DNA from: Pseudoalteromonas galatheae | Lineage (GTDB): Bacteria; Pseudomonadota; Gammaproteobacteria; Enterobacterales; Alteromonadaceae | Assembly (NCBI RefSeq): GCF_005886105.2 | Contig: NZ_PNCO02000001.1 | Coordinates: 682,001 to 746,000, forward strand | Direction: 5' to 3' | DNA length: 64,000 nucleotides | Shown here: piece after piece, positions 45,174-55,084 of the stretch | How positions within the stretch are numbered: the first letter of the stretch is position 1 | Layout: every line of letters begins with the position of its first letter | The notes under the pieces: model-generated | The model's input: only the letters and a program-made list of their open reading frames with translations | The model's database searches: none | Told to the model about the DNA's origin: nothing | Translations under genes and position numbers: made by a program

Positions 45174-46136
45174 ATGAAAGAATTTGAGCTAATCAATCAC
45201 TATTTTAAAGGCCGTGGCATTATTCGCCGAGATGTAGAACTTGGAATAGGTGATGACTGTGCCTTGGTTTCAGTTCCTGCTGGCAGTCAACTTGCAGTAA
45301 CAACCGATACGCTAGTTGCGGGTGTGCACTTTTTTGAAGATATTCCACCGCGGGCGCTTGGCCATCGTGTTATTGCGGTAAATCTTAGCGACTTAGCAGC
45401 AATGGGCGCTGAACCTACTTGGGTGTCGCTTGGTTTAACGTTACCCAGCGCTGACATAGAGTGGCTAGAAGCCTTTACTGAGGGGATGCATGAAATCGCT
45501 GAGTACTATAACGTACAGGTGATAGGTGGCGATACAACGCAAGGTCCATTGACCATCACAGTGTGTGCAAAAGGTATTATACCAACCGGTAAAGCGCTCA
45601 AGCGTTCAGGAGCACGAGTAGGTGATTGGATTTATGTGACTGGCCCACTTGGTGATGCAGGACTTGCAATCGAAGCGCGCAAGCAAGGTTGGACACTTGA
45701 GCCAAAACACGGCAAAGCGGCTCTGGAAAAGTTTCATTACCCAGCGCCACGTGTTGCTGCGGGTCAAGTTCTTAGGGGTCTCGCCACCTCTGCAATTGAT
45801 ATCTCAGATGGTCTACTTGCGGATCTTAAGCACATTTTACGTAGCTCTTTAGTGGGGGCTAAGATAAATGCGGATAAAGTTCCACAGTCAGATGCACTGC
45901 GTTCAAGCCTTGATGAAGACGCACGCATGCGATTGGCGCTCGGTTTTGGTGATGACTATGAATTGCTCTTCACTGTCAATGATAATAACAAAAATGCCGT
46001 GGAAACTAGGTTAAAGCAATATGGCGTTGAACCTGTTTGTATTGGTCAAATAACGGCTAATAATGGTGAGGTTCAATTACTCAACAAAGGCCAACCTTAC
46101 CAGCTCACCGGGCTTGGTTTTGAGCATTTTAGCTAG
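45174..46136 (+). CDS. thiL: Thiamine-monophosphate kinase
   Basis: Phosphorylates thiamine phosphate to the active cofactor; 320 residues of the AIR-synthase/PurM fold. Typical: DVELGIGDDCALV, TDTLVAGVHFFED, VNLSDLAAMGAEPTW, IGGDTTQGP. The ATG at 45174 gives the E. coli-like N-terminus (MKEFELI). No ribosome site is seen because a terminator hairpin and T run sit directly in front. It overlaps the pgpA ribosome site at its stop. Confidence 0.94.
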   Translation: MKEFELINHYFKGRGIIRRDVELGIGDDCALVSVPAGSQLAVTTDTLVAGVHFFEDIPPRALGHRVIAVNLSDLAAMGAEPTWVSLGLTLPSADIEWLEAFTEGMHEIAEYYNVQVIGGDTTQGPLTITVCAKGIIPTGKALKRSGARVGDWIYVTGPLGDAGLAIEARKQGWTLEPKHGKAALEKFHYPAPRVAAGQVLRGLATSAIDISDGLLADLKHILRSSLVGAKINADKVPQSDALRSSLDEDARMRLALGFGDDYELLFTVNDNNKNAVETRLKQYGVEPVCIGQITANNGEVQLLNKGQPYQLTGLGFEHFS

Positions 46137-46144
46137 GAGTAGGT

Positions 46145-46627
46145 TTGGCTAAACAACGTGTATTTAATTTAAAGAAGCCGCATCAATTTTTTGCGCTCGG
46201 GTTTGGTTTAGGATTAGCAAGGAAAGCGCCAGGTACATTTGGTACTTTAGCTGGATTACCATTTATCTTTGCAACTCAAGGTGCAGCGATTTGGCTGCAA
46301 TGTCTAATTGCTATTGCCATGACGTTATTTGGGATCTGGGTGTGTGGTAAAACAGCGGACGATGTTAATGTTCATGACCACCCCGCGATTGTTTGGGATG
46401 AAGTGGCGGGCTTTTATATCACCATGATAGGGGCTGCACTGAGTTGGCAGTCACTAATCGTTGGGTTTATTTTGTTCCGTTTTTTCGATATTTTGAAACC
46501 GGGTCCGATAAAGTGGCTCGATAAGCGCTTACACGGTGGCTCTGGGATTATGCTAGATGATGTATTAGCCGGCATTTTTTCATTGATTTGCGTGCAAGCT
46601 TTGTTTAAAACTGGCATTTTAGTCTAA
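46145..46627 (+). CDS. pgpA: Phosphatidylglycerophosphatase A
   Basis: Inner membrane phosphatase making phosphatidylglycerol; 160 residues with several helices. GLGLARKAPGTFGTLAGLPF, DHPAIVWDEVAGFYI and FRFFDILKPGPIKWLDKRL are family marks. Start TTG with AGGAG, five bases upstream, overlapping the thiL stop. thiL-pgpA is a conserved pair. Confidence 0.95.
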   Translation: MAKQRVFNLKKPHQFFALGFGLGLARKAPGTFGTLAGLPFIFATQGAAIWLQCLIAIAMTLFGIWVCGKTADDVNVHDHPAIVWDEVAGFYITMIGAALSWQSLIVGFILFRFFDILKPGPIKWLDKRLHGGSGIMLDDVLAGIFSLICVQALFKTGILV

Positions 46628-46651
46628 TTGTACTGATGTGATGGAATCGAG

Positions 46652-49600
46652 ATGACAAGGCTATTGTTTTTCATTTTCACCTTGCTGCTACCAATGACGA
46701 GTGTAGCGGCGATAGATGATTACGTGGTTAAACAGTGGAATATCCAAAGTGGTTTACCATCACAAAGTGTCAAGAGTGTCGTTCAAGACAATCAAGGCTA
46801 TATTTGGCTCGGAACTCAGTTTGGCTTAAGTCGTTTTGATGGTCATCAATTCCAAAACTTCAATACGCAAAATACCGAGTTTTTGAATAGCAACGCTATC
46901 AATAAATTGGTGGTGGATCAATTCGGTATGCTCTGGGTTGGCACACGTCGAGGACTGTTAAGACTTAACCCACAAACCTTAGAGGCTAGGCGCTTCGACA
47001 TACAGGGCCCTGTCAGAGATATACTACAAGATGAAGATGGCGGGATCTGGATTGCTGCAAATGGTCTGTATTATGTTTCTGCGAAAAAGCTGACGTTAGC
47101 TGCAAATAATATCGAACAAAGTACGTTAGATGTTACCCAAATCAATCAAATAGTGGGCTCAGTGACTAAAATGGCGCTGGTTCCCGATGGCATTTGGTTA
47201 GTAAATGAACGTCACTTACTTAAAATTAGCGAATCGAGCAATCGTAATGGAGATGGAGTTAGACTTGAGTTAGCGAGCAAGGTCTCACTACCTGAGCAGT
47301 TAGCGCAAACCATCATTCATGACCTAGCTTGGGTTGATGGTAAGCTGTTTTTAGCATCAGAGCTGGGGGCTTATTTTCTAGATATTGATGAAGTATTACG
47401 CCGCTATCAAGAAGTGGGTAATAACGCTGTGTATAAATTTCTCAACGATAAAGACGGTGGGCTGTGGGTCTCTACTTATGGGCGACTACTTTATCGACAG
47501 AATAATGGCGTTTGGCAAGCGGTAGAGCCGATACAACTTGATCAAAGTATCTGGTTTGCTGATATCTTTATGGACAAAGACAATAATATTTGGCTTGCTA
47601 GTTTAAACGAAGGACTTTGGCTTGCGCATTCGGGGAAGGTCGAGCGTCATCATATTGGTTTGAAGACTAACCAAGCCATTTCGGCAATCACACAAGGACC
47701 CGGTGGTCAGCTCTGGGTTGCAAGCCGAGAAGGGCTTGGGATCATTGAGCCGAACGACAATTATCAACCAATACTGACGAGTGCTCAATTGAACCGCTCA
47801 GTAATACATGACCTTGAGTTTATCGGCGAAAAACTTATCCTCGGTACCGATCGCGGTGCACTTATCTATGAAAACGGTTCACTGCAAAAATTAAATGAAA
47901 GAGAACTTAGGCAAAACCCAGTCTTTTCACTTAGCCCATCAAATCGCGGAGGAATGTGGTTTGGTACGGGAAGGGGGCTATACCGGTTAGATTACAAAGG
48001 TATAACACCATTTGCCTATAATGCCTTCCTTGGCAGCCAATTCGTTACTTTTATTCAGGACTTTCCGAGGTATGGCTTTATTGGCACGAATAAAGGTGCA
48101 TATCGCTATAATGAAAAAGGTATTGAAAAAATTGGTGCGCAAACCTCGTTGGACACCGCTTACATCACCAGTATTTTGCATTTAGATACAGTGACTACTT
48201 TAGTTGGCTCCCTCAATGATGGATTATTCTATCGCACCTCCGATGGTGACTGGTACCAACTTGATGCCTCAAATGGCCTACCTTATGGCTCAATTTTTTC
48301 GTTGCATTATGATAAGAGCAATCAGCTAGTTTGGGTAAGTACGATGAAAGGGGTATATCGCATGCCCGTTGCACAATTTGGCGATGTGATAGAGAGTTTA
48401 CAAGTTGAGCAAGTGATCAGCCCATTTGACCGGCAGCTTGATGGCAGACCGAGCCAGTGTTGCTCGGGTCTTGGCCATGATGCTGTAGTGGAAACTGAGT
48501 CCGCTATTTTTTACCCCAGCTTACAAGGCGTGGTAGAGATCCCCAAAAACGTCCTGCTGTTTGGTGGTGGAGATCTAATGCCTCGATTAGAATCACTCTC
48601 TACCCATGACAGAGTATTTAGTACTGAGTCCTTAAATCAAGTTATTCAGCTTAATACTTCAGAGCGTGACTTAACCATTAATTATACTGCAATCGATTTT
48701 TACGCGCCGCATAGCATTGAATTTAGATACAAGCTAAAAGGGCACGATACGCAATGGCGTGATGCTCAATCTCGGCGTGAGGCGATTTATACTAATCTAC
48801 CACCAGGTAACTTTACCTTTATGTTAGAAGTTAAGCGCCAAGGGCAAGATTGGGAGCAGGCGAAGGTGCTTGACTTATCCATCACATTACCGCGCCGTTT
48901 CGATGAGACGATTTATTTTAGATTATTTATCACCTGTGCATTTATCTTTATGTTCTATCTGATTTTTTGGGTATTCAGAGCACAAGAAAGAAGAAAACAA
49001 GCTGCACTTGAGGCATTAATCGCAGAGCGTACGACAGAGCTCAGGAAAGCTAACGAGAAGCTGAATCAGGTCAATACTCAGCTTAAACTTGTGAGTCACT
49101 CAGATGAATTAACGGGGTTACGTAGTCGTCGCTTTCTATTTGATCAGTTACCAAAAGACGTTGAGCATTATCAGCGCAATGCACAGTCATTGCAGGCTCA
49201 AAATAAGAGTTTGGTATTGATGATCATGAATATTGATGATTTCAGTAAAATTAATGACTCTTATGGTCCAATTGGCGGTGATAGTTGTTTGCAGCAATTG
49301 GCTACGTTATTAAACACACGCACTCAAGGGTCAGACTATGTGGTTCGCTGGAGTGGTGATGAATTCTTATTGCTATTGCGCGATTTTAGCCGAGACTATA
49401 TCGAAGAATACGTTAGCGACTTGTGTAAAGCGATTGCTGAAACCGATTATCTCTTACCTAACGGCAAAACTACCAAGCTCACAGTGTCAATGGGCTGGTC
49501 TTACTATCCGCTACCACTGTTGGGCGGTAAGGTTATTGGCTGGGAGTCTTCGGTGAATCTTGCTGATATTGCCTTGCATCAAGTTAAGCAACGTGGCGGT

Positions 49601-49732
49601 GATGGCGCGGCTACTATCATTTTTGATGAACAGTTAGATGCGTTTGAGTTTGAGCAAAGTGCGAACATAGAGTCTCAGTTGCAACTATTGCAGGGCAATG
49701 GGCTTGCAGACGTTAGGGTGTGGATGAGGTAA
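46652..49732 (+). CDS. Beta-propeller sensor diguanylate cyclase (Reg_prop-Y_Y_Y-GGDEF)
   Basis: A 1026-residue membrane signalling protein. A signal peptide (1-20) is followed by about 650 residues of two-component-regulator propeller repeats (GYIWLGTQFGLSRFDG, GMLWVGTRRGLLRL and similar), a Y_Y_Y domain (about 690-750), one membrane helix (about 757-780), a short coiled coil and a C-terminal GGDEF domain with RWSGDEFLLLL. SGDEF is usually active for cyclic-di-GMP synthesis. The inhibitory RxxD site reads QGSD, so product inhibition is probably absent. Separate unit after pgpA. Confidence 0.9.
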   Translation: MTRLLFFIFTLLLPMTSVAAIDDYVVKQWNIQSGLPSQSVKSVVQDNQGYIWLGTQFGLSRFDGHQFQNFNTQNTEFLNSNAINKLVVDQFGMLWVGTRRGLLRLNPQTLEARRFDIQGPVRDILQDEDGGIWIAANGLYYVSAKKLTLAANNIEQSTLDVTQINQIVGSVTKMALVPDGIWLVNERHLLKISESSNRNGDGVRLELASKVSLPEQLAQTIIHDLAWVDGKLFLASELGAYFLDIDEVLRRYQEVGNNAVYKFLNDKDGGLWVSTYGRLLYRQNNGVWQAVEPIQLDQSIWFADIFMDKDNNIWLASLNEGLWLAHSGKVERHHIGLKTNQAISAITQGPGGQLWVASREGLGIIEPNDNYQPILTSAQLNRSVIHDLEFIGEKLILGTDRGALIYENGSLQKLNERELRQNPVFSLSPSNRGGMWFGTGRGLYRLDYKGITPFAYNAFLGSQFVTFIQDFPRYGFIGTNKGAYRYNEKGIEKIGAQTSLDTAYITSILHLDTVTTLVGSLNDGLFYRTSDGDWYQLDASNGLPYGSIFSLHYDKSNQLVWVSTMKGVYRMPVAQFGDVIESLQVEQVISPFDRQLDGRPSQCCSGLGHDAVVETESAIFYPSLQGVVEIPKNVLLFGGGDLMPRLESLSTHDRVFSTESLNQVIQLNTSERDLTINYTAIDFYAPHSIEFRYKLKGHDTQWRDAQSRREAIYTNLPPGNFTFMLEVKRQGQDWEQAKVLDLSITLPRRFDETIYFRLFITCAFIFMFYLIFWVFRAQERRKQAALEALIAERTTELRKANEKLNQVNTQLKLVSHSDELTGLRSRRFLFDQLPKDVEHYQRNAQSLQAQNKSLVLMIMNIDDFSKINDSYGPIGGDSCLQQLATLLNTRTQGSDYVVRWSGDEFLLLLRDFSRDYIEEYVSDLCKAIAETDYLLPNGKTTKLTVSMGWSYYPLPLLGGKVIGWESSVNLADIALHQVKQRGGDGAATIIFDEQLDAFEFEQSANIESQLQLLQGNGLADVRVWMR

Positions 49733-49773
49733 GTCTTTAAAACTGCCAATATATCCGATAGTTTGTAGAGAAT

Positions 49774-49803
49774 AAAAAAGGCTTTCAACTGAAAGCCTTT
49801 TTT
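49774..49803. terminator. Bidirectional terminator between the diguanylate cyclase and dxs
   Basis: AAAAAAGGCTTTC pairs with GAAAGCCTTTTTT around AACT; the A and T tails serve both convergent genes. Confidence 0.92.
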
Positions 49804-49815
49804 GCAACTTTAAAT

Positions 49816-51678
49816 TTATTTAAGCCAAGCTTTAATTTGTTGGCTTATTCCTTCACTACTTAAACCAAGCTCTGCGTGGATCTCAGCTTGTGAGCCGTGT
49901 TTAATAAATTCATCAGGCAAACCTAGTAATTTAATCGGCTTAACGTGCCCTTGAGTCGATAAATACTCACACACAGCAGAGCCTGCACCACCTGCAATGG
50001 CATTGTCTTCAAGTGTAACGAAGCGCTCATGAGTTACCACTAGCTCTTCGAGAAGAGCCGTGTCTAAAGGTTTTACAAAGCGCATATCCACAAGTGTCGC
50101 ATTTAGCTCGTCGGCAACGGTTTGAGCATTTTCAAGCAATGTACCAAAGCTTAAAATTGCAAGCTTTTCACCCTCTCTTACAATTTTTCCTTTGCCAATT
50201 TCTAACTCAGCCATGTCTGTACTAATGTCTGCGCTTCCAGCACTGCCTCTAGGGTATCTTACCGCTGCTGGCCTATCTAGGCGATGACCTGTGTAGAGCA
50301 TTTGACGACACTCATTGAGATCGCTTGGTGCCATGATCACCATATTAGGGATACAGCGCAAGAAACTTAAGTCATATGCGCCTTGGTGTGTTTCACCATC
50401 CGCACCAACGACACCTGCACGGTCAATAGCAAACAACACCGGTAGGTTTTGTAGCGCGACATCATGAATGAGTTGGTCGTATGCGCGTTGTAAGAAACTA
50501 GAGTAGATTGCAACCACTGGGTTGAGGTCTTCACATGCAAAACCCGCGGCCAGTGTTACAGCATGTTGTTCAGCAATGGCAACGTCGAAATACTGAGTAG
50601 GGTACTCTTTTGAAAAGCGCACCATACCTGAGCCTTCACGCATTGCTGGTGTGATTGCCATCAACTTATTATCTTGCGCTGCCATATCACAAAGCCAATC
50701 TCCAAACACCTTTGAAAAGGTCGGTGCGCTGGGTTTTGATTTGGGTAAGCTGTGCACGCTTGGATCGAACTTAGGCACTGCATGATAACCAATAGGATCT
50801 GCTTCTGCTGGTTTATAGCCTTTTCCTTTTTGGGTTTTAACATGTAATAGTTGAGGGCCTTTCAGATTTCGCATATTGCGCAGTGTATCAACCAAGGTAT
50901 CTACGTTATGCCCGTCAATTGGTCCAATGTAATTAAAACCTAATTCCTCAAAGAAAGTGCCCGGAATTATCATCCCCTTTAAATGCTCTTCCATACGGCC
51001 TGCAAGCTCCTTGACCGGAGGCACGCCAGACAGCAATTTTTTGCTGCCTTCTCGAATGTTGGTGTAAAAGCTGCCGGAAAGGATCTTGGCGAAATGGTTG
51101 GTGAGTGCACCAACGTTTTCCGAAATAGACATTTCGTTGTCGTTTAGGATAACCAGCATATCTGGATTGATGTCGCCTGCGTGATTCATTGCTTCAAACG
51201 CCATACCTGCGGTCATCGCACCATCACCAATAACAGCGACGGTTTTACGTCCAACTCCCTCTTTTTCGGCTGCGATAGCCATACCAAGTGCTGCTGATAT
51301 CGATGTACTTGAATGGCCAACGCTAAACGTATCGTATTCGCTTTCTTCTCTGTAAGGGAAAGGGTGCAAGCCATCCTTTTGACGGATAGTATGCATTTTA
51401 TCTCTTCTACCTGTCAGTAACTTGTGCGGGTAGGCTTGATGACCAACATCCCAAACGAGTCTATCGCTTGGTGTGTTATACACATAATGCAAAGCCACGG
51501 TAAGTTCTACAGTACCTAAGCCGGAGGCAAAATGACCGCTACTTTGAGAGACTGAGTTCAGCAAATACTCGCGAAGCTCATCACTGAAGGCGGTTAACTT
51601 GTGCTGGGGTAATTGACGGAGTTGACTTGGCTCGTCAATTAACGCGAGTAATGGATACTTGCTACTATCAAGTTTCAT
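49816..51678 (-). CDS. dxs: 1-deoxy-D-xylulose-5-phosphate synthase
   Basis: First enzyme of the MEP isoprenoid pathway, thiamine diphosphate dependent, 620 residues. Visible: [19 protein letters not shown], cofactor site [19 protein letters not shown], and [16 protein letters not shown], with [16 protein letters not shown] near the C-terminal domain. It is the last gene of xseB-ispA-dxs, 164 bases after ispA, a larger gap than usual that could hold an extra promoter. Confidence 0.97.
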   Translation of the reverse strand: MKLDSSKYPLLALIDEPSQLRQLPQHKLTAFSDELREYLLNSVSQSSGHFASGLGTVELTVALHYVYNTPSDRLVWDVGHQAYPHKLLTGRRDKMHTIRQKDGLHPFPYREESEYDTFSVGHSSTSISAALGMAIAAEKEGVGRKTVAVIGDGAMTAGMAFEAMNHAGDINPDMLVILNDNEMSISENVGALTNHFAKILSGSFYTNIREGSKKLLSGVPPVKELAGRMEEHLKGMIIPGTFFEELGFNYIGPIDGHNVDTLVDTLRNMRNLKGPQLLHVKTQKGKGYKPAEADPIGYHAVPKFDPSVHSLPKSKPSAPTFSKVFGDWLCDMAAQDNKLMAITPAMREGSGMVRFSKEYPTQYFDVAIAEQHAVTLAAGFACEDLNPVVAIYSSFLQRAYDQLIHDVALQNLPVLFAIDRAGVVGADGETHQGAYDLSFLRCIPNMVIMAPSDLNECRQMLYTGHRLDRPAAVRYPRGSAGSADISTDMAELEIGKGKIVREGEKLAILSFGTLLENAQTVADELNATLVDMRFVKPLDTALLEELVVTHERFVTLEDNAIAGGAGSAVCEYLSTQGHVKPIKLLGLPDEFIKHGSQAEIHAELGLSSEGISQQIKAWLK

Positions 51679-51842
51679 GGTATTTATCAGAGTCCTAAGT
51701 GAATCTCAGCGCAATTCCTCACGTGGTTCACTTCATAATTATTAAAATTCTTCACTAACTGGTCATGATATTATGTTAGCCAGCGTTTACAAAGTACTTG
51801 TGAATATTTTCTTAGCTTGGCGTAGTTATTTTATACGTCAGC

Positions 51843-52742
51843 TTAATATTCTCGATCTATGATGTATTTTGCTAAATCTGCAAGTATTTCCGTGTTGCCA
51901 TCGATAACTTTGAGTGCATCTAGTGCTTCATCAATCAATTGTTCCGCTTTCTCTTTTGCTTGTGCGAGACCAAGGAGCGCTGGATAGGTAGACTTGTTGT
52001 GTTCCAAGTCAGAACCTTGTGGTTTGCCAAGCACAGAAGTATCGCCTTCTACATCTAGGATGTCATCTCTGACTTGGAATGCAAGGCCGATTGCACGCCC
52101 GTATATATGCATTGCTTCACGCGCTTGCTTGGTAACTTGTTCAGGGTTACCGCACAAAATCCCCAACTCTACTGCGCAACTTAAGAGAGCACCAGTTTTT
52201 AGCTTATGAATACGCTCAAGTTCAGTAATTGTAATAGACCGATCTGTGGCTGCAATATCCAGCGCTTGACCTCCAACCATCCCCGCTAGACCTGATGCTT
52301 TGGCTAGTGCGGAAATCATTTTGATTTGTGCATGATGGCTCACTGTGAATTGCTGATCACTTAATAGTTCAAAAGCCAGCGTTTGCAGAGCGTCACCAGC
52401 CAAAATAGCGGTCGCCTCGTCAAATTGAATGTGACAAGTTGGGCGGCCGCGCCTAAGCTCATCATCATCCATAGCCGGTAAATCATCGTGCACCAAAGAA
52501 TAGCTATGCACACACTCTATTGCGGCGGCGGCCTTGTCTAAGTCTTCTGGAGCAGCACCAAATAATTCACCAGTGCAATATACCAAAAATGGTCGCAGAC
52601 GTTTGCCACCGTTTTCGATGCTATAACGGGTAGCTGCTTTTATATTTTCTTCGGTATCAAGCGCATTATCAAAATAGTGTAAAACGGTGTTCTCTACACG
52701 GGTTTTAGCATGCTGCAGTTTTTCTTTTAATTTTGCTGACAT
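51843..52742 (-). CDS. ispA: Farnesyl diphosphate synthase (geranyltranstransferase)
   Basis: Makes farnesyl diphosphate from IPP and DMAPP; 299 residues. The first aspartate-rich motif is DDLPAMDDDELRRGRPT, the second DDILDVEGD. GGKRLRPFLVYCTGELFG is also characteristic. The ATG overlaps the xseB stop by one base. Confidence 0.96.
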   Translation of the reverse strand: MSAKLKEKLQHAKTRVENTVLHYFDNALDTEENIKAATRYSIENGGKRLRPFLVYCTGELFGAAPEDLDKAAAAIECVHSYSLVHDDLPAMDDDELRRGRPTCHIQFDEATAILAGDALQTLAFELLSDQQFTVSHHAQIKMISALAKASGLAGMVGGQALDIAATDRSITITELERIHKLKTGALLSCAVELGILCGNPEQVTKQAREAMHIYGRAIGLAFQVRDDILDVEGDTSVLGKPQGSDLEHNKSTYPALLGLAQAKEKAEQLIDEALDALKVIDGNTEILADLAKYIIDREY

Positions 52743-52981
52743 TAGGCTTCGTTATCAAATGGCTGTAATTGTGCTTGCTCACCTTCGCCCATTAAAATAG
52801 CGACCTGCTGCTCAGCTTGCTGAAGTTTTTGATTTGATGCTTTTGCAAGCTTAATCCCGCGCTCAAATTGTTTAAGTGCTTGATCTAAAGGCAAGCTACC
52901 ATTTTCCATGTCCGCAACGATTTGCTCCAGTTCTTGCATAGCTTCTTCAAAGCTCAAGTTATCTGGTTTTTTTACTGCCAT
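52742..52981 (-). CDS. xseB: Exodeoxyribonuclease VII small subunit
   Basis: Small subunit of single-strand exonuclease VII, 79 residues; coiled coil with the typical LSFEEAMQELEQIVADMENG and LDQALKQFERGIKL. First gene of the minus-strand xseB-ispA-dxs unit, divergent from pomA across 234 bases. Confidence 0.95.
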   Translation of the reverse strand: MAVKKPDNLSFEEAMQELEQIVADMENGSLPLDQALKQFERGIKLAKASNQKLQQAEQQVAILMGEGEQAQLQPFDNEA

Positions 52982-53215
52982 ATATCACACCGACCCGTAA
53001 AGTAAAAGTGTGGCAATTTTAGGGGGATTGGACGTCAAGGTCAAAAAAACCAGTGACTTTTTGATCTGTCCGAGTATCGGCATTACAAGATCTGCTATAA
53101 ACTCGCATTTTAAACTCTTTTTAATATAATAGTGTTAAGTTGTAGAAAAACTTGCCGATAACTCAAACAACAATAACTGCGTGATTTATCACAAATAACT
53201 TCCCCCGGAGGACAT

Positions 53216-53983
53216 GTGGATTTAGCAACGGTAATAGGGATCCTGGGTGCCATAGGTTTGATTGTAATGTCAATGGTATTGAGTAGTGATGGCCAGATCG
53301 CTATGTTCTATAACACGCCTTCCGTCGTTATCGTATTTGGTGGTTCAATTTTTATCGTGTTGTCCAATTTTACGCTTGGGCAGTTTTTCGGTATTGGTAA
53401 GGTGGCCGGGAAGGCCTTCATGTTTAAGATTGAAACCCCTGAAGAGCTGATTGAAAAAGCAGTTGAGCTAGCAGATTCTGCGCGTAAAGGTGGTTTTTTA
53501 GCGTTAGAAGAAGCTGAAATCCCCAACCAATTTATGCGTAAAGGCGTCGATATGCTAGTCGATGGTCATGATGCTGATGTTGTGCGTGCTACATTGCAAA
53601 AAGATATTGCCTTGACGTCTTCAAGGCATGAATTAGGCGCAGGTTTATTCAAGTCCCTAGCGGATATTGCGCCTGCGATGGGGATGATTGGGACACTTAT
53701 CGGCCTAGTGGCGATGTTGTCTAACATGGATGATCCAAAAGCAATTGGACCTGCTATGGCCGTTGCGCTTTTAACAACTTTGTATGGTGCGTTTTTAGCT
53801 AACGTGGTTGCGATCCCTATTCAGGTAAAACTTGAACTCCGTAAAGATGAAGAAGAACGAAATCAGCGACTTATCTTGGATGCTATATTAGGTATACAAG
53901 ATGGCCAAAACCCGAAGGTCATTGAAGGTATCTTGAAGAACTATTTGCCTGAGTCTAAACGTGGTGCTGAGGCTGAGGAATAA
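53216..53983 (+). CDS. pomA: Sodium-type flagellar stator protein PomA
   Basis: Stator subunit with four membrane helices, 255 residues, close to Vibrio PomA: MDLATVIGILGAIG, AGKAFMFKIETPEELIEK, ARKGGFLALEE, and IAPAMGMIGTLIGLVAMLSNMDDPKAIGPAM. The start is GTG, with CGGAGGA upstream; an out-of-frame ATG two bases earlier is not used. Followed by pomB after two bases. The motor probably uses the sodium gradient, fitting Na+-NQR in the same genome. Confidence 0.95.
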   Translation: MDLATVIGILGAIGLIVMSMVLSSDGQIAMFYNTPSVVIVFGGSIFIVLSNFTLGQFFGIGKVAGKAFMFKIETPEELIEKAVELADSARKGGFLALEEAEIPNQFMRKGVDMLVDGHDADVVRATLQKDIALTSSRHELGAGLFKSLADIAPAMGMIGTLIGLVAMLSNMDDPKAIGPAMAVALLTTLYGAFLANVVAIPIQVKLELRKDEEERNQRLILDAILGIQDGQNPKVIEGILKNYLPESKRGAEAEE

Positions 53984-53985
53984 TC

Positions 53986-54915
53986 ATGTCAGATGAGAAC
54001 GAATGTAAATGTCCCCCTCCAGGTCTTCCGGCTTGGATGGGAACCTTTGCCGATCTGATGTCATTGTTAATGTGCTTCTTCGTACTACTGTTGGCTTTTT
54101 CTGAAATGGATGTGCTGAAGTTTAAGCAAATCGCCGGTTCGATGAAGTTTGCTTTTGGCGTACAAAATAAAATTGAAGTAAAGGATATCCCAAAAGGTAC
54201 CAGCGTTATCGCGATGGAGTTTACTCCAGGAAAGCCAGAGCCGACACCGATTGAAACTATTCAACAGCAAACGGTAGAGATGACGCAGCAGATGCTCGAG
54301 TTTCAGGCTGGTGATGAATCTTCTGCGGGTGGTCGGCAAGAACAGCGTGGCAACAAGCGTGGTGGTGAATCAGCCAGTACTGCGCAGGAAATGGCGTCAA
54401 CGCAAGCAATTGCATCAGCGGATCAAGAACAAGTTAATGAACTTGTGAAAAAGATTGCGCAGCAGCTAGAAAAGCAAATTATGGATGGTGCAATTGAGCT
54501 TGAATCGCTAGGGCAACAAATCATTATACGCATTCAGGAGAATGGCTCTTTCCCAGCAGGTAGTGCATTTTTGCAGCCTAAATTTGAGCCTGTGGTTGAA
54601 GAAATTGCAGAGTTACTAAAAGATGTTCCTGGTGAAATCACTGTGTCGGGTCACACCGACGATTTTAGAGTGACGAACGAGCTTTATTCGAATAACTGGG
54701 ACTTATCGGCAACTCGAGCTGTGGCCGTCGCAACTGTGATGGAGCGAGTTCGTGGTTTTGATAAGAACAGAATGGTCGTGGTTGGACACGCAGATACCAG
54801 ACCGCTTGTTCCCAATGAGAGCAACGCTGATAGACGGCGTAATAGGCGCGTTGAAATCTCTATCTTACAGGGTAAAGCGAAAGAGTCAGACCCTATTGAA
54901 GTGAGGCAAAATTAA
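53986..54915 (+). CDS. pomB: Sodium-type flagellar stator protein PomB
   Basis: Partner of PomA, 309 residues. One N-terminal helix carries the ion-binding aspartate, Asp23 in TFADLMSLLMCFFVLLLAFS. A glutamine-rich linker (about 85-150) precedes the OmpA-like peptidoglycan-binding domain with VSGHTDDFRVTNELYSNNWDLSATRA and DRRRNRRVEI. Two bases after pomA, so co-translated. Confidence 0.95.
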   Translation: MSDENECKCPPPGLPAWMGTFADLMSLLMCFFVLLLAFSEMDVLKFKQIAGSMKFAFGVQNKIEVKDIPKGTSVIAMEFTPGKPEPTPIETIQQQTVEMTQQMLEFQAGDESSAGGRQEQRGNKRGGESASTAQEMASTQAIASADQEQVNELVKKIAQQLEKQIMDGAIELESLGQQIIIRIQENGSFPAGSAFLQPKFEPVVEEIAELLKDVPGEITVSGHTDDFRVTNELYSNNWDLSATRAVAVATVMERVRGFDKNRMVVVGHADTRPLVPNESNADRRRNRRVEISILQGKAKESDPIEVRQN

Positions 54916-54925
54916 TTACAGTTTG

Positions 54926-54954
54926 TTGCCAAATTACCGGGAATTCGCTAAAGT
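54926..54954 (+). promoter_or_regulatory. Promoter candidate for the small peptide gene
   Basis: TTGCCA (54926-54931) and TAAAGT (54949-54954) are spaced by 17 bases, between pomB and the 29-codon gene. Moderate consensus match. Confidence 0.4.
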
Positions 54955-54988
54955 TCTAGCTGCTCTACATACTCTCGATAAGGATAAA

Positions 54989-55078
54989 ATGATGAACATT
55001 AAAAATTATAGATTACCTGGTGATAACGGCTCCGGCGGTGATGATGAAGCTGAAAAAAAGCCAAGTTTGACAAAATAA
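54989..55078 (+). CDS. Small peptide gene (29 codons), function unknown
   Basis: Two adjacent in-frame ATGs with AAGGA a few bases upstream open a 29-codon frame. The peptide begins MMNIKNYRLPGDNG, continues with a Gly/Asp/Glu/Lys-rich stretch (SGGDDEAEKKPSLTK) and has no signal or membrane segment. It ends six bases before a small membrane protein gene that has no ribosome site of its own, so the two look translationally coupled. A promoter-like pair lies upstream. Family unknown; could be a signalling or leader peptide. Confidence 0.55.
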   Translation: MMNIKNYRLPGDNGSGGDDEAEKKPSLTK

Positions 55079-55084
55079 TTAATT

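Noticed and set aside
53214..53216. ATG overlapping the pomA start
   Set aside because: It is out of frame with PomA; the GTG two bases later gives the conserved MDLATV start.
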